This document shows, in pieces, positions 1 to 9,285 of a DNA stretch of 37,067 bases. The translations under genes were made by a program, and so were the position numbers. This DNA is from Crocinitomicaceae bacterium (GTDB lineage: Bacteria > Bacteroidota > Bacteroidia > Flavobacteriales_D > Crocinitomicaceae), in NCBI GenBank assembly GCA_030833265.1, contig JAURHO010000003.1, positions 1 to 37,067 on the forward strand. The letters run 5' to 3'. Below the pieces are notes generated by a model. That model had not been told where the DNA came from and did no database searches. It saw nothing but the letters and a program-made list of their open reading frames with translations. Every line of letters starts with the position of its first letter. The first letter of the stretch is position 1.

Positions 1-306
1 AATCCCTGCCACTTCTTTCTCCGCATAAATAGCTACGTCAGAGAATAAGCCCTCGGCCCAAAGGTTTTGAATAGCCTTACTGATCTGCTGACTTGGTAAA
101 GTGATTTTTTGACCTGTTCGGAGGCCAGCAATCAGTTTAATTGCCTGATGATCAAAGTTGTCTGCACCAACCACACGCACTGGACCAATCTCAAAAGTCT
201 GTGGATTTGCGTAATCAAAGCTAAGGCCACCAAGCGTATTTGGTGTTTGAGCCAACAAATTACTGCTGACAAAAGTGCTTAGCAAACAAAATAGTATAAA
301 CCTCAT
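1..306 (-). CDS. bamA: Outer membrane assembly factor BamA, N-terminal part (runs off window)
   Basis: The minus strand is open from an ATG at 306 to the window edge, giving 102 codons. It begins with a signal peptide (MRFILFCLLSTFVSSNLLAQ), followed by a segment containing FEIGPVRVVGADNFDHQAIK and KITLPSQQISKAIQNLW, which reads like a first POTRA domain of the BamA/Omp85 family. BamA inserts beta-barrel proteins into the outer membrane. The call also rests on position: in Bacteroidota bamA commonly follows uppS. The start overlaps the uppS stop by one base (TGATG), implying translational coupling. The barrel and remaining POTRA domains lie outside the window, so the family call is confident but not certain. 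Confidence 0.8.
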   Translation of the reverse strand, partial: MRFILFCLLSTFVSSNLLAQTPNTLGGLSFDYANPQTFEIGPVRVVGADNFDHQAIKLIAGLRTGQKITLPSQQISKAIQNLWAEGLFSDVAIYAEKEVAGI

Positions 307-1052
307 CAAGCTTTTTTAATTTGTTCTGAAACCATTCCAAATCTTCTCTCTCTCTTTTGATAAGCACAAATAGCTTCCAATAAAGCATCCCGACGAAAAT
401 CTGGCCAATGCGTTTCAGTAAAGTATAATTCTGTATAAGACAATTGCCAAAGCAAAAAGTTACTGATGCGGCATTCACCGCTTGTTCTGATCAATAATTC
501 TGGGTCTGGGATGTCTTTGGTTTGTAAGAGTTGTGCAAAATCTTGCTCTTGAATTTGATCGAGGCTTTTCGAGCCATCTTGAACCAATTCAGTGAGTTTT
601 TTAGCTGCTTCCAATATTTCTTGTCTGGCTGAATAATTAAGCGCTAAAACTAGTGTAAGATTTTGATTGTCTTTGGTGCGCTCCATGGCTGCCATTAATG
701 AATCATAGCAATTACCAGGCAGGCCCTTGATGTCGCCAATTGTAAGTAAACGCACTCCGTTTTGATGCATTTCGTCTACTTCATTGGTAATGGCTTCTAC
801 CAATAAATTCATAAGGCCTTCTACTTCTTCACTTGGTCTGGACCAGTTTTCGGTAGAAAAGGCATACATGGTTAAAAAAGAAATCCCGATTTCACGCGCC
901 GTTTTAATGACTTCTTTTACAGATTCAACACCCGCAGCGTGACCAAACAAACGGTGCTGGCCTTGTTTTTTGGCCCAGCGTCCGTTTCCGTCCATAATGA
1001 ACGCAACGTGTTGAGGAATGTTTTGTAAATCTATTGTGTCTTTGTAATCCAT
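306..1052 (-). CDS. uppS: Isoprenyl transferase (undecaprenyl diphosphate synthase)
   Basis: This 248-residue protein has the length of the cis-prenyltransferase family. It adds isopentenyl diphosphate units to farnesyl diphosphate to make undecaprenyl diphosphate, the lipid carrier for peptidoglycan and O-antigen. The signature block HVAFIMDGNGRWA near residues 15-27 includes the catalytic Asp (D21). The C-terminal block has LLIRTSGE, RISNFLLWQ and TELYFT, which bind the second diphosphate and metal. The ATG at 1052 places the family block at the usual distance. The gene follows the atpC terminator, so it probably has its own promoter; only a one-mismatch -7 box (TATTTTCG) is visible 11 bases upstream. 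It is coupled to bamA downstream by a one-base overlap. Confidence 0.96.
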   Translation of the reverse strand: MDYKDTIDLQNIPQHVAFIMDGNGRWAKKQGQHRLFGHAAGVESVKEVIKTAREIGISFLTMYAFSTENWSRPSEEVEGLMNLLVEAITNEVDEMHQNGVRLLTIGDIKGLPGNCYDSLMAAMERTKDNQNLTLVLALNYSARQEILEAAKKLTELVQDGSKSLDQIQEQDFAQLLQTKDIPDPELLIRTSGECRISNFLLWQLSYTELYFTETHWPDFRRDALLEAICAYQKRERRFGMVSEQIKKA

Positions 1053-1092
1053 TGGGCCTAACGAAAATACGCATTCTTTTCGGAGAATGTCA

Positions 1093-1124
1093 TAAAAAAA
1101 GGGAGTGGTAAGACCATTCCCTTT
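1093..1124 (-). terminator. Rho-independent terminator after atpC
   Basis: Read on the minus strand, a 12-bp stem (AAAGGGAATGGT pairing with ACCACTCCCTTT, one G-U pair) closes a 3-base loop and is followed by a run of T. It lies 21 bases past the atpC stop and 41 bases before uppS, so it separates the atpDC unit from uppS-bamA. Confidence 0.85.
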
Positions 1125-1144
1125 TACAATTATTAGTTGTTGGC

Positions 1145-1416
1145 TTAATCAGCCAATACAATCAGTTTATTGTTGTTGAGTTCAGCAACACCACCTTTGA
1201 TTTCAATTGTAACATTAGCACCTGAAACCACAAGACTTGGGCTCATTAATTCTGCTGTTCCTTTCGTTTCAAACTGAAGTGTACCTGTTTTGAGTGAAGA
1301 AATAATAGGGGCGTGGTTATTCAAAACTTGAAAAATACCATCAAGTCCTGGTAAACTAACACTGTTTACTTCTCCTCTGAATAGGTTTGCTTCTGGTGTG
1401 ATGATTTCTAGTATCA

Positions 1417-1417
<1 letters not shown>
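1145..1417 (-). CDS. atpC: F1 ATP synthase epsilon subunit, short form
   Basis: This 90-residue protein carries only the N-terminal beta-sandwich of the epsilon family: MILEIITPEANLFRGEV, LPGLDGIFQVLNNHAPIISSLKTG, and a VSGANVTIEIKGGVAEL segment. Classical epsilon subunits are about 130-140 residues and end in a two-helix domain that inhibits ATP hydrolysis; that domain is absent here. Short AtpC is common in Bacteroidota, so I read it as the normal form for the phylum, not a truncation. The protein sits in the F1 central stalk. Its ATG overlaps the atpD stop by one base (TAATG), so the two are translationally coupled, and a strong terminator follows. Confidence 0.95.
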
Positions 1418-2958
<1,541 letters not shown>

Positions 2959-2961
2959 TTA

Positions 2962-2982
2962 TTTGTTTAGTTGCTAAACAAA
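2962..2982. repeat. Perfect 9-bp inverted repeat upstream of atpD
   Basis: TTTGTTTAG and CTAAACAAA flank a 3-base spacer (TTG). The repeat lies between the stop of the permease gene (2994) and the atpD -7 box (2944-2951), covering where a -33 element would sit. It could be an operator or a weak terminator hairpin for the upstream operon; on the minus strand it is followed by TAAAAA, not a T-run, which argues against a canonical terminator. Confidence 0.6.
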
Positions 2983-2993
2983 CCTAAGATTTT

Positions 2994-4205
2994 TTAAGCG
3001 CGCGTTGTCTCGTCTTTCCTTAGCAAGAAACGCACAGGGAAAAACGTAAATAAAAACGACAACATGCTGGCAGCTAGGATGATGTTGATGAAATCTGTTA
3101 GCTTAAAAATAATTGGAAAGGGCACATTGGCACCGGGCACTATTAACCAGCCAAACACTTGTTGTGCGCCACAAACTATCAAACCCAACACTAAGCCAAT
3201 AAACACGCCTAAAAAAGACAACATTAAACCCTCGAAGAAAAAAACCTGAAAACGTTGTGTTTTGTTTAAGCCTATTGATTTGAGCACGAGAATATTTTGC
3301 TGTTTCTCGTGAATCAACATGGTAAGACTTGCGACCAAATTAAAAGAGGCGAGTACAAAGACGAACAAAAGCATGACAAAAACAATAAGGCGCTCTGATT
3401 GGCTGGTCTTGAAAATCAGTTCGTTTTTCTCATAAATCGTTTGAACCAAAAAATCAGGGCCCAACAAAGCCTGTATTTCATTTTTAACCAACTCTAGTTT
3501 CGAATTATCCTTCACATAGACCAATAAATGCGAACAAGAACCCTGAAGATTAAGTAGGTCCGCGGCTAAATTGTAATCCCACAATAGTGCTGAACCATTT
3601 AACTCTTGATTGTAATTAATCGCCCCTTCTACAAAGATCTGTTGTAAATGAAATGGTGTTTTACCAAGGCGCATTTTTGCATTGCGCTTGGGCGCATAAA
3701 GCTGAATGTTGTTTTGCTCAGAGCCAAGGCCTAAATTCAATTTTGAATAGAGGTCTGCTCCTAGAAATGCAAATCCGGGTTGCTCAAGTGCTTTAACACC
3801 AACCCGATTGATCAGGTGTCTTGAGACCTGAGCCTTTTTTAAAAACACTTGATCAACAGCATGCATATTGGCATTGATCCAGCGTTGGTTTTTTCTTAGC
3901 ACGACCAACTCTTCGATTTCCTTGCCGACAGCAGTGATTTTAGGAATCTTTAAAAGCGCTTCAGTATTAACTTCGCGAAGAAAAAAACTTTTTCTGGCGC
4001 TGTGAGAGATAGTAATCGGGGGATCAAATGAAGTATACAGCTTAGAGATCATTCCTTCTATCCCGTTGAAGGCAGAAAGTAAAATGACCATTGCAGCTGT
4101 ACAAATAGCTATGCCAACTACAGATATTCTTGAAATAAGACTGACAATCGAGCGCTTGGAACGATTAAAAAGGTAGCGTTTTGCTATGTAAAAAGAAGTG
4201 CGAAT
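2994..4205 (-). CDS. LolC/LolE-type (FtsX family) ABC transporter permease, probable AUU start
   Basis: The protein has the layout of lipoprotein-releasing permeases: an N-terminal membrane helix, a large periplasmic domain (about residues 60-275), then three C-terminal helices in an FtsX domain (VFVMLLFVFVLASFNLVASL with a following HEKQQNILVLKSIGL motif; LSFLGVFIGLVLGLIV; a last helix near the end). Lol proteins extract lipoproteins from the inner membrane. The first canonical start (ATG 4091) would cut through helix 1. In-frame codons upstream encode the conserved start SFYIAKRYLF and LISRISVVGIAI, back to a TAA at 4211-4209, with no ATG, GTG or TTG. ATT at 4205 is the best start, giving 403 residues, a normal length. 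It begins three bases after the rbfA stop. The partner ATPase is not in the window. Confidence 0.85.
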   Translation of the reverse strand: MRTSFYIAKRYLFNRSKRSIVSLISRISVVGIAICTAAMVILLSAFNGIEGMISKLYTSFDPPITISHSARKSFFLREVNTEALLKIPKITAVGKEIEELVVLRKNQRWINANMHAVDQVFLKKAQVSRHLINRVGVKALEQPGFAFLGADLYSKLNLGLGSEQNNIQLYAPKRNAKMRLGKTPFHLQQIFVEGAINYNQELNGSALLWDYNLAADLLNLQGSCSHLLVYVKDNSKLELVKNEIQALLGPDFLVQTIYEKNELIFKTSQSERLIVFVMLLFVFVLASFNLVASLTMLIHEKQQNILVLKSIGLNKTQRFQVFFFEGLMLSFLGVFIGLVLGLIVCGAQQVFGWLIVPGANVPFPIIFKLTDFINIILAASMLSFLFTFFPVRFLLRKDETTRA

Positions 4206-4208
4206 GAC

Positions 4209-4544
4209 TTATTTTTTGAGGAGTTCATCAATCTTATTGGCGTAGTCAAGTGAGTCGTCAATGTGGAACACGAGGTCTGGAATTTTTCGCAGATTTTTAA
4301 GTCGTTTACCTACTTCTAGTCTGATTTTACCTCTATTTGTCTGGATGCTTTCTAAAACTTCTTTTTTGTCTGGGCCGGCAAAAATACTGAGGTAAACCCT
4401 TGCCAAGCTTAAATCAGAGGTTACGCGAACCACGGTAACACTGACCATTGCGCCCAAGCAAATTTCACCTGCTTGTCGCTGAAAAAAAGTAGCTAATTCA
4501 GCCTGTATGACTGCTTCAATTTTTTGTTGACGAATCGAACTCAT
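4209..4544 (-). CDS. rbfA: 30S ribosome-binding factor A
   Basis: This 111-residue protein matches RbfA: an N-terminal RQQKIEAVIQAELATFF helix, then a KH-like fold with VTVVRVTSDLSLARVYLSIF and a C-terminal RKIPDLVFHIDDSLDYANKIDELL. RbfA binds the 30S subunit and helps mature the 5' end of 16S rRNA during cold-sensitive late assembly. The ATG at 4544 was preferred over one 30 bases upstream because the family starts with MSSIRQ and because the upstream ATG would lie beyond the promoter box. A TACCTTTG box is only four bases before the ATG, suggesting a near-leaderless transcript. The Lol-type permease follows immediately. Confidence 0.95.
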   Translation of the reverse strand: MSSIRQQKIEAVIQAELATFFQRQAGEICLGAMVSVTVVRVTSDLSLARVYLSIFAGPDKKEVLESIQTNRGKIRLEVGKRLKNLRKIPDLVFHIDDSLDYANKIDELLKK

Positions 4545-4548
4545 AATG

Positions 4549-4556
4549 CAAAGGTA
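4549..4556 (-). promoter_or_regulatory. -7 promoter box for rbfA
   Basis: TACCTTTG on the minus strand fits TAnnTTTG and ends four bases before the rbfA ATG. A TTG lies 15 bases further upstream (4572-4574), shorter than the 18-base spacing seen at two other promoters in this window. The transcript would begin at or very near the start codon. Confidence 0.5.
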
Positions 4557-4595
4557 AGAATACTTGTTGTGCAAGGTCTCATCTAAACAAAAATG

Positions 4596-4603
4596 TATCT
4601 TTG
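4596..4603 (+). promoter_or_regulatory. -7 promoter box for the ABC exporter gene
   Basis: TATCTTTG fits TAnnTTTG exactly and ends five bases before the ATG at 4609. It is divergent from the rbfA box, so both promoters share a 64-base intergenic region. No clear -33 TTG is visible at the usual spacing. Confidence 0.5.
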
Positions 4604-4608
4604 TGTCA

Positions 4609-6447
4609 ATGTCTTATTACAGAGAAATATATCGCTACACATTCAAGTACAAAGGGCTGGCTTGGGCCACCATCTTGTTCAACCTGCTCTTTGTAATCTT
4701 CAACTTGCTTTCGCTCGTATTATTTATTCCGGTGTTGCAACTTATCTTTAGGAATCCGGATGAAATTGTTCCTGTAGCCTACCCCAAACACCATGACGGG
4801 TTAATCGGTTGGTTTCAGTATATCAAAGAATATTATTCCTATTCGTGGTATGAACTAATAAAGGCTTACCCCCAAAGCGCCTTGTTGGTGGTTTGTGTTT
4901 CTGTACTCATCGCTTTTGTGCTTAAAAATGTGTTCCGATATGCAGCCGTCTGGACACAATCAGAAATCAGAATGGCGGTTGTAAGAGATGTGCGTTCAGC
5001 TCTTTTTGACAAAGCACTTTCTTTGCCCTTGGCCTACCACAGTAATGAAAAAAAGGGTGACCTAATGGCCCGAATGAATAGCGATGTCAACGAAATTGAA
5101 GTTGCGGTGGTGAGTTTGCTCGAGCTAATTTTCAGAGAGCCACTAGCCATCTTGATCAACCTCGGCACCTTGATTTTCATGAGCCCAAGGCTTACCTTGA
5201 TTGCCTTACTTTTATTACCCATTTCAGCGTTTGTGATTTCACGAATAGGGAAAAGCCTCAAAAGAACCGCAAAAAAAACTCAAGAACAATTGGGGTTTTT
5301 ATACGCCTCCATGGATGAAAACTTAGGCGGCATTAGAATTATTAAAGCATTTAATGCCATTCCTTACATTTCAAACTCTTTTAAAGAGAAGAATAACCAG
5401 CATCAAAAATTGGCAACAAGGGTTTTTAGAAAACGAGATTTGTCTCCTTTAGTGAATGAAACTTTAGGGGCAGCCGTCTTGTTGGCTTTGGTTTACTTTG
5501 GTGGAAGCCTCATCCTTGATGGCAAACAAATTGGATTAACAGGAGAGGTTTTCCTGACTTATATTATTGTGTTTTCGCAATTTCTAAGACCCATTCAAAG
5601 TGTGTCCAACAACATGGCCAACATGACCAAGGCTCAAGCTTCGCAAGATCGCATCAACTCGTTACTTAATGCCCACGACAACATTGTTGAAGACAAGAAT
5701 GCGCTAGCAAAAAACAGTTTTAAAAACGATATCCAATTTAAAAACGTGGGTTTTGCTTATCAAGATCAAGCCGTTTTAACTGATGTCAACTGGACTGTAA
5801 AAAAGGGGCGGTTGGTGGCTATTGTTGGTGAATCTGGAAGTGGAAAATCTACACTAATGGATTTACTCCAGCGCTTTTATGACCCAACACATGGCATTAT
5901 TGAAATAGATGGTCTTGATGTTGCCAAACTCAAGATACAAGATCTTCGGTCCTTAATTGGCGTCGTGACTCAAGAATCTATTCTTTTTAACATGACTGCC
6001 GCTGAAAACATCGCTTTTGGTGACGACAACCCCAACCATGAGCGAATTACTGAGGCTGCAAAGATTGCCAATGCTTTTGATTTTATTCAAGATTTAGAAC
6101 AGGGGTTTGATACTTTATTAGGGGAGCGAGGAAATAAACTTTCGGGCGGTCAAAAACAACGCATCGCAATTGCCAGGGCCGTTTACAAAAACCCGGCTAT
6201 TTTAATTCTTGACGAAGCCACATCTGCACTTGATACTGAATCAGAAAGTTTAGTGCAACAAGCGCTCGAAAACCTGATGCTGCAAAGAACTTCTTTTGTC
6301 ATAGCGCATCGCTTATCTACCGTAAAAAATGCAGACGAAATAATTGTATTATCCAAGGGGAAAATAATTGAGCGCGGGAAACACCACGAGCTATTGAGTT
6401 TGAATGGGCACTACAAGCGGCTTTGTGACCTCCAAGGATTGTCATAA
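4609..6447 (+). CDS. MsbA-like ABC exporter (fused membrane and ATPase domains)
   Basis: The 612-residue half-transporter has an N-terminal six-helix type IV ABC exporter domain (about residues 18-340) and a C-terminal ATPase. The ATPase has Walker A GESGSGKS (407-414), Q-loop TQES, signature LSGGQ (511-515), Walker B ILILDE (531-536) and switch His 567 in IAHRLSTV. Such proteins work as homo- or heterodimers that flip lipids, drugs or peptides outward; MsbA (lipid A flippase) is the nearest well-known relative, but the substrate cannot be read from sequence. The start MSYYREIYRY at 4609 was chosen over an ATG 45 bases upstream because the promoter box lies between them. No partner ABC gene is adjacent. 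Confidence 0.93.
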   Translation: MSYYREIYRYTFKYKGLAWATILFNLLFVIFNLLSLVLFIPVLQLIFRNPDEIVPVAYPKHHDGLIGWFQYIKEYYSYSWYELIKAYPQSALLVVCVSVLIAFVLKNVFRYAAVWTQSEIRMAVVRDVRSALFDKALSLPLAYHSNEKKGDLMARMNSDVNEIEVAVVSLLELIFREPLAILINLGTLIFMSPRLTLIALLLLPISAFVISRIGKSLKRTAKKTQEQLGFLYASMDENLGGIRIIKAFNAIPYISNSFKEKNNQHQKLATRVFRKRDLSPLVNETLGAAVLLALVYFGGSLILDGKQIGLTGEVFLTYIIVFSQFLRPIQSVSNNMANMTKAQASQDRINSLLNAHDNIVEDKNALAKNSFKNDIQFKNVGFAYQDQAVLTDVNWTVKKGRLVAIVGESGSGKSTLMDLLQRFYDPTHGIIEIDGLDVAKLKIQDLRSLIGVVTQESILFNMTAAENIAFGDDNPNHERITEAAKIANAFDFIQDLEQGFDTLLGERGNKLSGGQKQRIAIARAVYKNPAILILDEATSALDTESESLVQQALENLMLQRTSFVIAHRLSTVKNADEIIVLSKGKIIERGKHHELLSLNGHYKRLCDLQGLS

Positions 6448-6493
6448 AAGAAATCTATAAGGGTTGGTTACAGTTTAAGTGTCTTTATTTGAT

Positions 6494-6501
6494 TAACTTT
6501 G
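6494..6501 (+). promoter_or_regulatory. -7 promoter box for the desaturase gene
   Basis: TAACTTTG fits TAnnTTTG and lies 16 bases before the ATG at 6518, inside the 70-base gap after the ABC exporter gene. The -33 element is not clear. Confidence 0.5.
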
Positions 6502-6517
6502 AGTTTTTAAGAAATAA

Positions 6518-7621
6518 ATGAACCAAGCAAACATACAGTTCTCTAAAGAACACAACACAGAGTTTTACAAAACGCTGAAGTCTAGAGTAAATAACTACTT
6601 CAAAGACAACAACATATCTAAGCAGGCCAATGCAGCCATGGTTTTCAAAACCTTTGCGCTTTTGGCACTTTTCCTTACCCCATACGGCTTTCTTTACTAT
6701 CAAGAGCTGCCTGCTTTAGCCTACATTGGGTTGTGGTTTGTGATGGGCTTTGGTATGGCTGGCGTTGGGCTTTCGGTTATGCATGATGCCAACCACGGCG
6801 CTTATTCTAAAAAAGAATGGGTAAACACCTTAGTGAGCAACGTCATGATCATTCTTGGTGGCAGCGCCAGAAATTGGAGAATTCAACACAACGTGCTTCA
6901 CCACACCTACACAAATGTTACCGATCACGACGAAGATATCGATCCACCGGTTTTCATGTTGCGTTTTTCACCACATTCTAAGCACTACGCCATTCATAAA
7001 TTCCAACACCTTTATGCTTGGTTTTTCTATGGTATGATGACGCTTTTCTGGTTCCTTTCGAAAGACTATATCCAAGCTTTCCGCTACAAAAAGAAAAATC
7101 TTATTGCTGCTCAGGGTGTCACTTTCGCTCAACACATGGCTGGCATTTTGTTCTTTAAAGTCCTTTATGCATTCTTGTTCCTCGCCCTTCCTATTTACTT
7201 CGGTGGCGCATCCTGGTTAGTTAATGCCCTTGGGTTTTTACTCATGCAATTTATTTGCGGCCTTATCTTAGCCATGATCTTCCAACCGGCACACGTTGTG
7301 CCTACTTCTACTTATCCGGTTCCTAATGACTCTGGAATTGTTGAAGCAGATTGGGCTGTTAGCCAACTTTTCAATACCGCAAATTTTGCACCTAAAGCGA
7401 AGTTGTTCTCCTGGTATGTTGGTGGGTTAAATTATCAAGTAGAACACCATTTGTTTCCTTCAATTTGCCACATTCACTACAACAAAATTTCTAAAATTGT
7501 AGAACAAACAGCTAAAGAATACAACCTTCCTTACCACTCCTACAGCACTTTTGTTTCTGCACTTGCAGACCACACCCGCATGCTGAAGAACCTCGGTAAG
7601 AAAAACCCTGTATTGGCCTAA
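6518..7621 (+). CDS. Membrane fatty acid desaturase, front-end-like histidine boxes
   Basis: This 367-residue integral membrane di-iron desaturase has the three histidine boxes: HDANH (89-93), HNVLHH (124-129) and QVEHH (307-311). The Gln in the third box is typical of front-end (delta-5/delta-6) acyl-lipid or acyl-CoA desaturases. Four or more hydrophobic segments surround them (about 45-60, 67-87, 168-182, 207-260). Eukaryotic front-end enzymes usually carry a fused cytochrome b5 domain; none is present, so an external electron donor is needed. It introduces a double bond into a membrane fatty acid, probably for fluidity control. Regiospecificity cannot be assigned from sequence. It has its own promoter box, and the MmcQ/YjbR gene starts three bases after its stop. 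Confidence 0.92.
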   Translation: MNQANIQFSKEHNTEFYKTLKSRVNNYFKDNNISKQANAAMVFKTFALLALFLTPYGFLYYQELPALAYIGLWFVMGFGMAGVGLSVMHDANHGAYSKKEWVNTLVSNVMIILGGSARNWRIQHNVLHHTYTNVTDHDEDIDPPVFMLRFSPHSKHYAIHKFQHLYAWFFYGMMTLFWFLSKDYIQAFRYKKKNLIAAQGVTFAQHMAGILFFKVLYAFLFLALPIYFGGASWLVNALGFLLMQFICGLILAMIFQPAHVVPTSTYPVPNDSGIVEADWAVSQLFNTANFAPKAKLFSWYVGGLNYQVEHHLFPSICHIHYNKISKIVEQTAKEYNLPYHSYSTFVSALADHTRMLKNLGKKNPVLA

Positions 7622-7624
7622 TTC

Positions 7625-7978
7625 ATGGAGCCTGATGTTTTGCATCAATATTGCATGCAAAAATTAGGCACAGAAGCCTGTTTTCCTTTTGACCAAAGCA
7701 CACTTGTTTTCAAGGTGTTCGGAAAAATGTTTGCGCTTATAGACATCGATTCTTTTGATGGTATCAACTTAAAGTGCGACCCAGAAAAAGCAATAGACCT
7801 CAGGGAGCGCTACGCTGCTATTCGCCCAGGTTTTCACATGAATCACAAGCACTGGAACACCATAGATTTTCATTCAGATGTAGCTGATTCGCTCATCTTT
7901 GAACTCATCGATCATTCCTATCAATTGGTATATAAAGGGCTTCCAAAAAAAATCCGTGATGAAAATCCGCTTAGATAA
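7625..7978 (+). CDS. MmcQ/YjbR family protein
   Basis: The 117-residue protein fits the MmcQ/YjbR family (DUF419): FPFDQSTLVFKVFGKMFALI, then INLKCDPEKAIDLRERY, PGFHMNHKHWNTI and a C-terminal HSYQLVYKGLPKKI. The family is small, cytosolic and has a double-wing DNA-binding-like fold, but no firm biochemical role is known. It starts directly after the desaturase and its last 20 bases overlap the S4-domain gene, so it is probably in the same transcript. I infer no function beyond family membership. Confidence 0.88.
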   Translation: MEPDVLHQYCMQKLGTEACFPFDQSTLVFKVFGKMFALIDIDSFDGINLKCDPEKAIDLRERYAAIRPGFHMNHKHWNTIDFHSDVADSLIFELIDHSYQLVYKGLPKKIRDENPLR

Positions 7979-8342
7979 ATACGTTTGGTGTGTTCGTTTA
8001 ACGAAAACGCGTTCTTTAGCTACGGATCTTATTTCAAAGAGTAAGATCTTACTGAATGATCAAGTTATTAAGCCATCCCGTGAAGTAAAAATCGGAGACC
8101 TCATTGTCGTTCAAAAACACAGCGCACGTTTTGAGTATAAAGTTTTGGAACTAATAGACCGAAGACTAGGCGCGCCTTTAGTTAAAGACTTCATTTTAGA
8201 TCAAACAAAAGAAGAAGAAATTCAGAAACTAAAGGTTTACCAAGAAGCACAACGCAACTACCGTCTAACCGACGGAAAACCTACAAAGAAAGATCGTCGA
8301 GAATTGGATCGCTTTCTGGACGACTGGTCAGAAACTAATTGA
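7959..8342 (+). CDS. S4-domain RNA-binding protein, Hsp15 (HslR) family
   Basis: This 127-residue basic protein starts with an S4 domain (RLDKYVWCVRLTKTRSLATDLISKSKILLN, then KPSREVKIGDLIVV; about residues 4-50) and ends in a charged Lys/Arg/Glu-rich tail. That layout matches Hsp15, which in E. coli binds stalled 50S subunits carrying peptidyl-tRNA. The start at 7959 (MKIRLDKY) was chosen because the S4 domain begins right after it; an upstream in-frame ATG at 7899 would add residues read out of frame from the YjbR gene. The chosen start still overlaps yjbR by 20 bases. The 3' end overlaps the convergent dehydrogenase gene by 8 bases. Confidence 0.88.
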   Translation: MKIRLDKYVWCVRLTKTRSLATDLISKSKILLNDQVIKPSREVKIGDLIVVQKHSARFEYKVLELIDRRLGAPLVKDFILDQTKEEEIQKLKVYQEAQRNYRLTDGKPTKKDRRELDRFLDDWSETN

Positions 8343-9285
8343 TTTCGTCAGCGAGAATTTTATCGGCCAAAACGGAACTTAGTTTTACATAACTTTCTAA
8401 TGTCCAGCCACCTACGTGAGGGGTTAGCACAACTTTTTCTGAGTGCACCAAATAAGAAAAGGAGTCGGGCAGCTCTTGCTCAAAGAAAGATTCGAAGCTT
8501 TTAGACTCAAATTCTAATACATCTAAACCCGCACCTTTGATTTTGCCGTTTTGAAGCCCTGTTACTAAAGCTTCTGTGTCTACTATTTTACCTCTTGAAA
8601 GATTTAAAAGATAAAATGGCTTCTGCATAGAAGCTACAAAATCGTGGTTGAGAAAAGACCTAGTTTCTTTATTTTGTGGAATATGAAAACTGATAACATC
8701 TGCTTGCTCTAAAATGGCATTCAAGGTGCACTCTTGAACAAAGTGATCTCCGAATCCGGTTTTGTATTTATCGTGAGCTAATACACGCACATCAAAACCC
8801 CTCAGTTTTTTTGCAAAGGCGGCACCATTATTTCCATAACCAATGATACCTACTGTTTTTCCATCCAGCTCTTCGCCTCTATTTGATTCGCGGTTCCATA
8901 CTCCACTGCGCACCTCCTTATCTGCTTTTTGAATTTTGTGCATCAAAGACAACAACATTCCTAGCGCATGCTCGGCGACCGCATTGCGGTTTCCTTCAGG
9001 AGAGTTGTAAACACGAACGCCCAACTCTTTACATGTTTTGGTGTCGATGTTTTCTAGACCAGACCCTGATCGGGCAATGAACTTCAAATTTGGACAAAAC
9101 TTTAGAAATTCGGCATCAATGGTGAATCTTGAACGAATGACGATACCGTAGGCTTGAGGCAAAATTGTCTGAAGCGTTTCAAAATTTGTTTTGGTATGTT
9201 GTAAACAGAGCATTCCGGCTTGTTCTAGTTTTTGTTCTAAAACCGGATGAACGCTATCAATAAAAATTACTTGCTTATTAGCCAT
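8335..9285 (-). CDS. D-2-hydroxyacid dehydrogenase (phosphoglycerate dehydrogenase-like)
   Basis: The 316-residue protein is an NAD-dependent D-isomer-specific 2-hydroxyacid dehydrogenase. It has the nucleotide-binding GYGNNG (149-154), the catalytic Arg in LLNLSRGKIVDT (R231), the Glu in GAGLDVLEFE (about E260) and the His in LTPHVGGW (H290). It lacks the C-terminal ACT regulatory domain found in larger SerA proteins. Phosphoglycerate dehydrogenase (first step of serine synthesis) is plausible, but the substrate could be another 2-ketoacid, and no serC or serB is adjacent. It is separated from mnmG by 141 bases that show no clear terminator. Confidence 0.88.
   Translation of the reverse strand: MANKQVIFIDSVHPVLEQKLEQAGMLCLQHTKTNFETLQTILPQAYGIVIRSRFTIDAEFLKFCPNLKFIARSGSGLENIDTKTCKELGVRVYNSPEGNRNAVAEHALGMLLSLMHKIQKADKEVRSGVWNRESNRGEELDGKTVGIIGYGNNGAAFAKKLRGFDVRVLAHDKYKTGFGDHFVQECTLNAILEQADVISFHIPQNKETRSFLNHDFVASMQKPFYLLNLSRGKIVDTEALVTGLQNGKIKGAGLDVLEFESKSFESFFEQELPDSFSYLVHSEKVVLTPHVGGWTLESYVKLSSVLADKILADEIN

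Noticed and set aside
440-480. Cys instead of Gln in the RTSGE block of UppS (RTSGECRISN)
   Set aside because: The position is next to, not among, the catalytic residues; all key residues are kept, so the enzyme should be normal.
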